A DNA stretch of 64,000 nt from Candidatus Poribacteria bacterium (lineage in GTDB: Bacteria > Poribacteria > WGA-4E > WGA-3G), in contig OY282386.1 of the NCBI GenBank assembly GCA_958295945.1, positions 186,001 through 250,000 of the forward strand. The letters run 5' to 3'. The notes beneath the pieces are model-generated. The model worked only from the letters and a program-made list of their open reading frames with translations. It was not told the DNA's origin and did not search any database. How positions within the stretch are numbered: position 1 is the stretch's first letter; each line of letters opens with the position of its first letter. The translations under genes and the position numbers were made by a program. This document shows, one piece after another, positions 26,961 through 33,647 of this stretch.

Positions 26961-27071
26961 GCTGTGTGTTATGCCTCGCTTTTCGGGTGTTTTATTGATT
27001 ATACTTGATGAGAGACGGGTTTGTCAAGGGAAATTTCGGACAGAACTAAAGAGGAGGGGTGCCAACGTTTA

Positions 27072-27415
27072 ACTATAAACATATCGTCCCTACGGGACTG
27101 AAGAGGGTTTTTGCATCTAAATATTCCTTAAGTGGACACATATTGGGCGGGGTTTCCCTGCCCGCCTATTACCGAATTACCGAATTAATAAATTAATCTT
27201 CGGACAGGTTGTGGTACAGGACGCACAATCTGGAAGAATGTGGGACAAGGACGCACAATCTGGCAGAATGTGCTACCAGAATGTGAGACAAGGACGCACA
27301 AGCTGGCAGAATGTGGGACAAGGATAACGCCTATTCTTTGAAAGTCCACATGGGAGTCCCAAACTCACAAACTGAAAATCTAAAAACCCGTGAAAATCAT
27401 GGTTCAAACAAAACG
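27072..27415. repeat. Repeat patch upstream of the ThuA-like gene
   Basis: 27072-27103 is an inverted copy of the CAGTCCCGTAGGGACGATAT hairpin repeat. 27145-27167 is a GGGCGGGGTTTCC motif. 27210-27325 holds four imperfect units of GGACGCACAATCTGGCAGAA, period about 33. 27326-27410 is a degenerate relic of a GTCTGAACC palindrome. No gene is seen in 26961-27488. Confidence 0.65.
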
Positions 27416-27441
27416 CACATGACGAAATAAAAAAAATATGC

Positions 27442-27447
27442 TATACT
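27442..27447 (+). promoter_or_regulatory. Possible extended -10 (TGCTATACT) of the ThuA-like gene
   Basis: TATACT preceded by TG(C), 42 nt before the ATG; the -35 region is weak (near ATGACG). Confidence 0.35.
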
Positions 27448-27488
27448 CAATACCATAAAATCTTAAAGACAGGAGATACACAGATATA

Positions 27489-28424
27489 ATGAACAATCAA
27501 TGGGTAGACTACGAAGGACACGAAGGTGCCGGAAAAGGCAAAAACATCGTACTCGTGAGTGGAGACGAAGAATATCGTTCCGAAGAGGCACTACCGATGC
27601 TCGGGAAAATCCTGGCAACACATCACGGATTCAATTGCTCCGTCCTATTCGCAATCGACCCCGACACAGGAGAGATTGACCCAAACAATCAGAACAACAT
27701 ACCGGGGTTACATCTACTGGAAGATGCCGATATGCTCGTCCTATTCACTCGTTTCAGAGAACTCCCCGACGAACAGATGAAACACATCATTGACTGGACA
27801 AACGCAGGCGGACCAGTCATGGGCTTACGCACCGCAACACACGCCTTCAACTACACTGAAAACAAAGACAGTCCGTATGCGAAATATAGTTTCAACAGCC
27901 AAGAATTTGATGGAGGCTATGGTCGGCAAGTGCTCGGAGAGACGTGGATAAACCATCACGGACACCACGGCAAAGAGAGTGCGCGCGGTGTCATAGACGA
28001 AGAAAACAAAGATCACCCTATATTAAAAGGTGTGGAAGATATATGGGGTCCTTCAGATGTCTACGGAATCAAATCCTTGACGGGGGATGCGCAAGTATTG
28101 GTTCACGGACAAGTGCTTACCGGCATGGAACCCGATGATCCACCCAAACCCGACACCACCACAATGCCGATGGCGTGGATAAAAACCTATACGGGAGAGA
28201 CAGGCAACACCTGCCGCGTATTCAACACAACCATGGGAGCCTCAGTAGATTTGGAAAGCGAAGGATTACGGCGGCTACTTGTCAACGGAATATATTGGTG
28301 TGTCGGCATTGAAGACACCATCCAAGACTCCGCCCATGTAGACTATGTAGTAGAATACAAACCAACAATGTTCGGCTTCGGTACCTTCAAAAAAGGCCTC
28401 ACCCCCGCCGACCATGCATTGTAA
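27489..28424 (+). CDS. ThuA-like domain protein
   Basis: 311 residues with a ThuA/class I glutamine amidotransferase-like fold: NIVLVSGDEEYRSEEALPML at the start, ADMLVLFTRFRELPDEQM, WTNAGGPVMGLRTATHAF and NHHGHHGKESARG in the middle. The end is TCRVFNTTMGASVDLES then LLVNGIYWCVG, typical of ThuA. The family is linked with sugar utilisation, but its biochemical role is poorly defined; many copies occur in marine Planctomycetes and Poribacteria. AGGAGA precedes the ATG by 12 nt, rather far. No signal peptide is seen, so it is probably cytoplasmic. It is a single gene converging on the SDR gene across a palindromic repeat. Confidence 0.87.
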   Translation: MNNQWVDYEGHEGAGKGKNIVLVSGDEEYRSEEALPMLGKILATHHGFNCSVLFAIDPDTGEIDPNNQNNIPGLHLLEDADMLVLFTRFRELPDEQMKHIIDWTNAGGPVMGLRTATHAFNYTENKDSPYAKYSFNSQEFDGGYGRQVLGETWINHHGHHGKESARGVIDEENKDHPILKGVEDIWGPSDVYGIKSLTGDAQVLVHGQVLTGMEPDDPPKPDTTTMPMAWIKTYTGETGNTCRVFNTTMGASVDLESEGLRRLLVNGIYWCVGIEDTIQDSAHVDYVVEYKPTMFGFGTFKKGLTPADHAL

Positions 28425-28433
28425 ACACCATCA

Positions 28434-28633
28434 TTGTAGGGCGTGGTCTCCGTGCCACGCCTACCGAACGCATTGTCTGAACCAGGATTTTCAGGATTAG
28501 TAGATTATGAGGATTATGAGTTTGGCTCTCCAAAGTTCCTATTCCGAAGTTGCGGTTTATTTTTTGGCTGAGATTTTGATGTTTCAGACTCTTATCCTGA
28601 AAATCCTATAATCCTGAAAATCCTGGTTCAGAC
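28434..28633. repeat. GC-rich hairpin plus GTCTGAACC palindrome between convergent genes
   Basis: 28434-28462 carries TAGGGCGTGGTCTCCGTGCC and its partner arm. 28475-28633 is a full palindromic repeat with the CCAAAGTTCCTATTCCG core. It ends 3 nt before the stop of the SDR gene and may act as a bidirectional terminator (inference). Confidence 0.8.
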
Positions 28634-28636
28634 AAA

Positions 28637-29401
28637 TCACAAAGACAAAATACCACCCTCAACAAGCATAGGAGCACCTGTCATATACCGAGACTCATCA
28701 GAAGCCAAATAAACCGCAGCCCAAGCAATATCAACAGGTTCACCGATACCCAACGGGTGTAAATCAACAATCTCACTATTCACAGCATCCGGGTCATCCT
28801 GCTGCGACAAGAACTCCTGATAAAGTTCAGTATTAATAGTCCCCGGACACAAACTATTTACACGGATATTATCCTCAGCATACCGAACCGCCATACTACG
28901 CGACAAATGCACAACCGCAGCCTTAGAGGAGGTATAAGCAGGATGCATCGGAAACCCAACAAAAGCCGACTCACTCGCCATATTGATAATAGAACCACCC
29001 CCCGCAGCACGCATCAACGGGATAATCGCACGCGAGACAAGATAAATGCTTTTCACATTCACAGCATACTGCCGATCCCATTCAGCTTCCGTAATCTCCT
29101 CCAATTCGCCAACAACAGCGATACCCGCATTATTGAACAGCACATTCGGCGAACCAAGTTCAGAGGAAACCCGTTGCGTAGCAGCCACAATCTGCGACGC
29201 ATCCGTAACATCACACGCACAGAAAACAGCCGTGCCACCTTGAGCGTTAATCAGTTGAGTCGTCTCTTCACCGCGTGCAACGTTCATGTCCCAGACAGCG
29301 ACAGCCGCGCCTTCAGCAGCAAAGAGTTCCGCACTCTTCGCACCGATACCCCGTGCACCACCAGTAATAATTGCAATCTTGTTAGCCAGTCTATGTGCCA
29401 T
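28637..29401 (-). CDS. Short-chain dehydrogenase/reductase (SDR)
   Basis: 254 residues of the classical SDR type: TGGARGIG (13-20) for NAD(P) binding, NNAG in VLFNNAGIAV, a catalytic S in INMASESAF, YTSSK near 155, and the PG motif in VNSLCPGTINTEL. It ends YMTGAPMLVEGGILSL. The substrate is not predictable. It starts 6 nt after the antitoxin stop, with no good Shine-Dalgarno sequence, so it may be translated or transcribed from the toxin-antitoxin operon upstream. Confidence 0.9.
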   Translation of the reverse strand: MAHRLANKIAIITGGARGIGAKSAELFAAEGAAVAVWDMNVARGEETTQLINAQGGTAVFCACDVTDASQIVAATQRVSSELGSPNVLFNNAGIAVVGELEEITEAEWDRQYAVNVKSIYLVSRAIIPLMRAAGGGSIINMASESAFVGFPMHPAYTSSKAAVVHLSRSMAVRYAEDNIRVNSLCPGTINTELYQEFLSQQDDPDAVNSEIVDLHPLGIGEPVDIAWAAVYLASDESRYMTGAPMLVEGGILSL

Positions 29402-29407
29402 AGGTGA

Positions 29408-29743
29408 TTAAAATGGAATTGAGAATTCAATCTCTGATGCGGTGTTGTATGCCGGTTTTCCACGCACAACTATTTCTACATCACAATCCAATTTTCTTAT
29501 GAGTGAAAAGAGATAATCAATAGAAAAACCATCAAGCAATCCATCAAGCAACATAGACAGTTCCGACTGGTTAAGATCAAGGATTTTAGCTGCATCTTCA
29601 TGTGTGAGTTCACTCTCGGATACAATACCTTTAATAATCAATGCCAGACGCGTCTTTGCAAGATATTCCTCAGGATTAGGTATCTCTAAATCCTTAAATA
29701 TGTTACCACTACCTTCTTCAACGCTAATTATCTCTTTAGACAT
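29408..29743 (-). CDS. HigA-like XRE-family antitoxin
   Basis: 111 residues with a helix-turn-helix: TRLALIIKGIVSESELTHEDAAKILDLNQSELSMLLDG. It is the DNA-binding antitoxin partner of the HigB-like toxin just upstream. The start is ATG 29743, with GGAGAG before it, overlapping the toxin stop by 8 nt. The antitoxin normally binds the operon promoter and represses it (family knowledge). Confidence 0.85.
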   Translation of the reverse strand: MSKEIISVEEGSGNIFKDLEIPNPEEYLAKTRLALIIKGIVSESELTHEDAAKILDLNQSELSMLLDGLLDGFSIDYLFSLIRKLDCDVEIVVRGKPAYNTASEIEFSIPF

Positions 29744-30086
29744 TGTTTCTCTCCGATTCAGCATGCTGTCTTGCTATATTTAAACGTCTACGAATCAAAT
29801 CTATTTCCTTCTTTGGTGTCTTAATCCCTTGTGTTGATTTCTTTTGAAAACTGTGAAGCACATAAATAAGCGAACTCAATTTCAAAACAAATACTGTCCG
29901 ATAGGTGTTACCTTTATAGTCTGTGACAATCTCGTATACGCCAGATAATCCGCGTAATGGTTTGGTGTTACCGGGCATTTCACCGCCCTGTATCTCCTCC
30001 AATGTGTAACCTATTTTTTTTCTAACAGCAATTGGAAAATCTATTAACCTCTTTTTTGAGTCTCCAACCCAGAAAACAGACCGCAT
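29736..30086 (-). CDS. HigB-like (RelE/Gp49 family) toxin
   Basis: 116 residues matching the phage-derived Gp49-like/HigB family: VFWVGDSKKRLIDFP, GYTLEEIQGG, KPLRGLSGVYEIVTDYKG, YRTVFVLKLSSLIYVLHSFQKKS and GIKTPKKEIDLIRRRL. These toxins are RNA endonucleases that cut mRNA on the ribosome. The toxin-first order with a short overlap into the antitoxin gene is usual for higBA. Confidence 0.88.
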   Translation of the reverse strand: MRSVFWVGDSKKRLIDFPIAVRKKIGYTLEEIQGGEMPGNTKPLRGLSGVYEIVTDYKGNTYRTVFVLKLSSLIYVLHSFQKKSTQGIKTPKKEIDLIRRRLNIARQHAESERNNV

Positions 30087-30256
30087 TTAACTATCTTACC
30101 TTTTAATTTTATTGGAGCGGTTTATAACACCGATATTATAGACTTTCCACTTATATCTAAACCACGATTTACAGGATAGACAGTCAGTTGATTTACCATA
30201 GGGGCTAAAAAGGAATTAAGATGCTAATTTCTGTTGCGGGGTTGTAGTTGCAACGG

Positions 30257-30499
30257 CTAAATTTGTAAATTGGACAATAACGCCTTTTTAACGGCAATAG
30301 GCAACTGAAGTATATGAAAACGATTAGATGTGTAGGCATAATCTTCCCCACTTCCATCTATCACGCGAACATATCCACGTTTTGCCGCTTCCTCATCAGG
30401 AATAACCCAATATACTTTTCCTATTTCAAGAGAAGCAGCATACCCTTCGTTATTTAGACAAAGTCCAAATTGTGCTAATTGTGTCTCTTTTGTGTTCAT
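30257..30499 (-). CDS. Small conserved protein, second gene of a two-gene pair
   Basis: 80 residues of unknown function: FGLCLNNEGYAASLEIGKVY, VIPDEEAAKRGYVRVIDGSGEDY, then a hydrophobic ILQLPIAVKKALL end. From memory, very similar small proteins (start of the type LCxxNEGYxxSLExxKxY, then DExA, then GEDY) occur in cyanobacteria and others beside the partner seen here. It starts 2 nt after the stop of the partner gene (30502). A toxin-antitoxin role is possible but not shown. Confidence 0.7.
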   Translation of the reverse strand: MNTKETQLAQFGLCLNNEGYAASLEIGKVYWVIPDEEAAKRGYVRVIDGSGEDYAYTSNRFHILQLPIAVKKALLSNLQI

Positions 30500-30501
30500 C
30501 T

Positions 30502-30756
30502 TTAATCAAGAAACGGAAACTTTATTTTGAATTCCTTCTTGCCAATGTTATCAGCTTGATACCAATGAATTTCGGCAAGATGTATTGAACCATCAACCAG
30601 TCGGACGTGTGCTTTTCCCTTTAACTTACGCCAATTTCCTTGACCGTAAATGTGTTGTAATCGCGCAAGGTTGCGAATTCCATTGCCACGACTAATTGTT
30701 TCTATCTGTTTGATTTCTCCGACAATTTCAAAGTCCACAACGATATTAATACGCAA
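30502..30756 (-). CDS. Small conserved protein, first gene of a two-gene pair
   Basis: 84 residues: FEIVGEIKQIETISRGNGIR, LQHIYGQGNWRKLKGKAHVR, then HLAEIHWYQADNIGKKEFKIK. The pattern is that of a compact beta-rich, basic protein found next to the other small gene in several phyla (recalled, not checked). Basic charge and small size resemble toxins of type II systems. It is the promoter-proximal gene of the pair. Confidence 0.7.
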   Translation of the reverse strand: MRINIVVDFEIVGEIKQIETISRGNGIRNLARLQHIYGQGNWRKLKGKAHVRLVDGSIHLAEIHWYQADNIGKKEFKIKFPFLD

Positions 30757-30819
30757 TTGATTTTAAATTATAACACACCTTCGGTAAATCCTCAAGTAAA
30801 GTGAACATTTTATTAATCC

Positions 30820-30942
30820 AGTGTAGGGGCGGGTCTCTGTGCCCGCCCGTTGCATTACAGGACAGGGAATGGCGAGGCACGGAGACCACGCGCTACAATG
30901 TTCAGACATTGGCGAGGCACGGAGACCTGTCTCTACAATATA
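30820..30942. repeat. GC-rich GGTCTCTGTGCC / GGCACGGAGACC repeats
   Basis: One direct copy (about 30822-30850) and two inverted copies (about 30872-30899, 30911-30940), each next to TACAAT or TGTAG. They fill the space between the small gene pair and the RseB-like gene. Confidence 0.7.
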
Positions 30943-30956
30943 TGAACAATCCAAAA

Positions 30957-32027
30957 CTACTTCTTATCTTTTTTAATGATAATAGACTCAACGACTTTCT
31001 GCAATTCCGAATGAGGTATCGGACCAGAAATAAAGAAATTGACACCATCGCTTTTCCACCCGAACCCATTATCCGGACCACGTCGATGTTTACGCACCGA
31101 TGTATCACCAATTGTGATCATAGGCACATCTCGGTTTCTATCACCACGGTTGGGTGGTCTATTGGTATTTTCAGATCTTACCGTCCCTGTTGTTTGATAA
31201 ATACTGAAATCCAACAAACCATCTGTATATTTCAAGCGAACGGGATGGTTGTCCCTAATTTGAAGTTTATATAGATCTGCCAGTTGGAAACCGGGAGGAA
31301 GGTATGTCGGTTGAATCGGTTTTCTCTTGAGGATTTTTCCTGCTTCAGCAAGTGTAATAATAGGAAGGTTATGCCACGGTTGCGGATTAATGTCCTTTTG
31401 CAGATTTTTCCACTTAGTTTCAACAACTTTCTGTTCAAAACTAATGCGATTATAAACGAACATATTCCGTAGAATACCTGCAGCATCTAAATCCTCCACC
31501 CGTAAGATAACTCCATTTTTTCGCGCAAAATAGATATGTTTGGTGGATCTGTTCGCATGTTTCGGTTTAATGATGAGAAGATCTGTCTGATGTCCAGCGA
31601 TATTCTCTCCCCAATGTCTGAGTTCTAACTCATAGTTTTGTGCAATCAACTCAATCTCTTTTATAGAAAATTGACTTCGGTGGCGTTGCCATCTGAACTC
31701 TCTACCTCTCCTATTACGCGTATCTCTATTTCTGTCCACCTGTTTCTTATCCTGATCATTTTCTTCTGTCAATGCTTTCGGCGCACCGATAATGGATACA
31801 AACTTACGATAAGAGTCCTCTGAATTTCTATGAATGACCATCTCTTCCACCGTCCGAGAACCGCTGGATGTGCTTGATGTCTTGAGACGCAATCCGATAT
31901 ATGCAACATCACTCTCACCTTCTGCGATTCGCTTCAACGTATCAACATCAGCAAAAAGGTAACTGGATGACAGGATAAAAACAAATAATATACAGTAGCA
32001 AAACACAGATATAGGTTTTGTTCGCAT
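30957..32027 (-). CDS. RseB/MucB-like periplasmic regulator of the ECF sigma system
   Basis: 356 residues with a signal peptide (MRTKPISVFCYCILFVFILS). The pattern YIGLRLKTSS and EEMVIHRNSEDSYRKFV fits the N-terminal RseB/LolA-like domain, as do HQTDLLIIKPKHANRSTKHIYF, GVILRVEDLDAAGILRNMFVY and IEWKNLQK-type strands. A C-terminal domain starts near PPGFQLADLYKLQ. RseB binds the periplasmic part of the anti-sigma factor. The start is ATG 32027 with AGGTGA upstream; a longer frame to 32051 is possible. An acidic/basic insert of D, R and K (about 113-130) is unusual. Confidence 0.72.
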   Translation of the reverse strand: MRTKPISVFCYCILFVFILSSSYLFADVDTLKRIAEGESDVAYIGLRLKTSSTSSGSRTVEEMVIHRNSEDSYRKFVSIIGAPKALTEENDQDKKQVDRNRDTRNRRGREFRWQRHRSQFSIKEIELIAQNYELELRHWGENIAGHQTDLLIIKPKHANRSTKHIYFARKNGVILRVEDLDAAGILRNMFVYNRISFEQKVVETKWKNLQKDINPQPWHNLPIITLAEAGKILKRKPIQPTYLPPGFQLADLYKLQIRDNHPVRLKYTDGLLDFSIYQTTGTVRSENTNRPPNRGDRNRDVPMITIGDTSVRKHRRGPDNGFGWKSDGVNFFISGPIPHSELQKVVESIIIKKDKK

Positions 32028-32140
32028 AGAATCACCTAAAAGATCTCTCACAGACCCGGTAGATGCGGTTTCCTAACCAATTCAGAATACCAAAAGCGTC
32101 CTCTGATGGGATACAGAAATCTGATTTATCAAACTCACGT

Positions 32141-32653
32141 TCAATCACTAAAATAGACATCCAGCAAGGTCCCTGTCCCGTCTTCAACTTCCTCGGTGTC
32201 CGTTGCAGGGATACTCAGCGGTGTTGCAACATTTGACTTCAACGGATTATTCGCTACCTCTTCGGTATGAACACCAAAATAGAAATCTACAAGCTCATCA
32301 TATTGCGGGGCAGGTGAAGACGAAAAGTAGAAAAACGCTAAGATGAAGCAGAGTGTTGAAAATGCTGTCGCACCGACGGTAAAAGGACGGAACACCCATC
32401 GTCTAAAGATGTCAAGGAATGTGCTACGAGAAGATGCTTCCGCTGCTCGTATCTTAGCCAAAACCACATGCTTCATAGACGGTGCGGGGTGCACAAGTTC
32501 AGCAATCTGCTGCCGATTTACTTTGAAATCTTCCAGCATGCCAGCACAATCTTCACAGGTGTGCAGATGTTCTTTAACCTTTTTACGCAATACCGGTGCT
32601 AATTCGTTGTCTAAATATGCTGATAAATGTTTCTGAATACGACGATGTTTCAT
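32141..32653 (-). CDS. Anti-sigma factor with zinc-finger (zf-HC2) domain
   Basis: 170 residues: HLSAYLDNELAPVLRKKVKEHLHTCEDCAGML gives the H-x-C-x-x-C zinc-binding anti-sigma domain. A single TM segment lies around FTVGATAFSTLCFILAFFYF (about 95-115), then a short outer part rich in acidic residues. It should hold the ECF sigma factor encoded upstream at the membrane. ATG 32653 is used; a TTG at 32665 is possible, and neither has a clear Shine-Dalgarno sequence. Two hairpin repeats separate it from the sigma gene (gap about 240 nt). Confidence 0.85.
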   Translation of the reverse strand: MKHRRIQKHLSAYLDNELAPVLRKKVKEHLHTCEDCAGMLEDFKVNRQQIAELVHPAPSMKHVVLAKIRAAEASSRSTFLDIFRRWVFRPFTVGATAFSTLCFILAFFYFSSSPAPQYDELVDFYFGVHTEEVANNPLKSNVATPLSIPATDTEEVEDGTGTLLDVYFSD

Positions 32654-32770
32654 TTTTTTAACCAAATGGGGTTACATAGCAAATGTAACAAGTTGTGCTA
32701 AAAAACTATTTGTAAATCAATGTTCAAACAAACAAATCGTGTAGCAAATTCTAATCATATTTGCTATACT

Positions 32771-32851
32771 CTTCAGTCCCGTAGGGACGATATGTTTATA
32801 GAAAAACCTAATAACACCTTCTTCAGTCCCGTAGGGATGATATGTTTATAG
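32771..32851. repeat. Two CTTCAGTCCCGTAGGGACGA hairpin repeats
   Basis: Direct copies at 32771-32803 and 32821-32851, each with stem GTCCC/GGGAC (GGGAT in the second) and the tail GATATGTTTATAG. Inverted copies lie at 27072-27103 and, truncated, at 25410-25430. They sit between the sigma and anti-sigma genes. Confidence 0.8.
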
Positions 32852-32890
32852 AATTTGTTCAGTATGTATGAAATCAATAAAAATTCAACC

Positions 32891-33511
32891 TTACCATTCT
32901 ATTCGTTCAAGTTCTTCCCTCAAAGCTTTTCGTGCCTCATGCAGTCGTGATTTGACGCGCCCCAGCGTGCAGTTCAGCACTTCCGCTATCTCTTCATAAG
33001 AAAGTTCACGCAATTCACGCAGGATCAAGATCGTCCGATAACTCTCTTTCAATCTACCAAGGGCAGCATGAAGGATCTCACTCTGTTCAGTGCGAAGCAC
33101 TTCCTGTTCAGGAGTCACGTTGTCAAGCGGCACCCAAGGTTGTGAGTCATCAATATCCATAGGATCCGTCTTTCTGCGTTTTCGTTGACCAATAACATTC
33201 AGGCATTTATTCTTCACAATTCGGTACAGCCATGTAGAAAACCGTGATCGGAATTTGAAACTATCTATATTTTGCCAAACAGAGAGGAACGCGTCGTGCG
33301 CTGCATCCTCCGCATCTTCATGATGACCCAGCATACCATAAGCGATATTATACACCCAGTGCTGGTATTGCACTATGAGCGTTCCCATCGCTGCTGAATC
33401 TCTCTCTTGGCATCGCAAGATAAGTTCGCGTTCCTGTTCGGTATCAAAATCTTCCACTTGTGCTATTTCCGAATAGGTTTCCATATTAACCGTCAGTGTC
33501 GAAACGGACAT
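32891..33511 (-). CDS. ECF-type RNA polymerase sigma factor (RpoE-like)
   Basis: 206 residues with sigma region 2 (DAAHDAFLSVWQNIDSFKFR, STWLYRIVKNKCLN) and region 4 (RTILILRELRELSYEEIAEV, TLGRVKSRLHEARKAL). It directs transcription of envelope-stress or similar genes and is controlled by the anti-sigma factor and RseB-like protein encoded downstream on the same strand. The start is ATG 33511 with GGAGGAG upstream. Confidence 0.92.
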   Translation of the reverse strand: MSVSTLTVNMETYSEIAQVEDFDTEQERELILRCQERDSAAMGTLIVQYQHWVYNIAYGMLGHHEDAEDAAHDAFLSVWQNIDSFKFRSRFSTWLYRIVKNKCLNVIGQRKRRKTDPMDIDDSQPWVPLDNVTPEQEVLRTEQSEILHAALGRLKESYRTILILRELRELSYEEIAEVLNCTLGRVKSRLHEARKALREELERIEW

Positions 33512-33647
33512 TTATCTCCTCCAGAAGTCATGTAAGTCTCACGTAGTTTTCTTGCTATTCGTTTCAAATTTTGCTTTTAACCCGTTAGACATCACAAGAA
33601 TAAAAAGGTTCGTATTTCTTTTGGAGATACTCTTTTTATGACTAAGG

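Larger units (their letters stand above)
22930..27110. repeat. Tandem array of five Rpn-gene units bounded by palindromic repeats
   Basis: Repeating order on the plus strand: GC-rich hairpin, a 95-nt conserved spacer (CACAAGATCAAC and GGTGACTTTGGGCTGC), nuclease gene (full or C-terminal part), then the palindromic repeat or the 5-prime flank. Units begin at about 22930, 23622, 24325, 25412 (partial) and 25962. The first two truncated units replace everything upstream of the CVEKIEAAP codons with the same 30-nt linker and the repeat. Confidence 0.8.
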
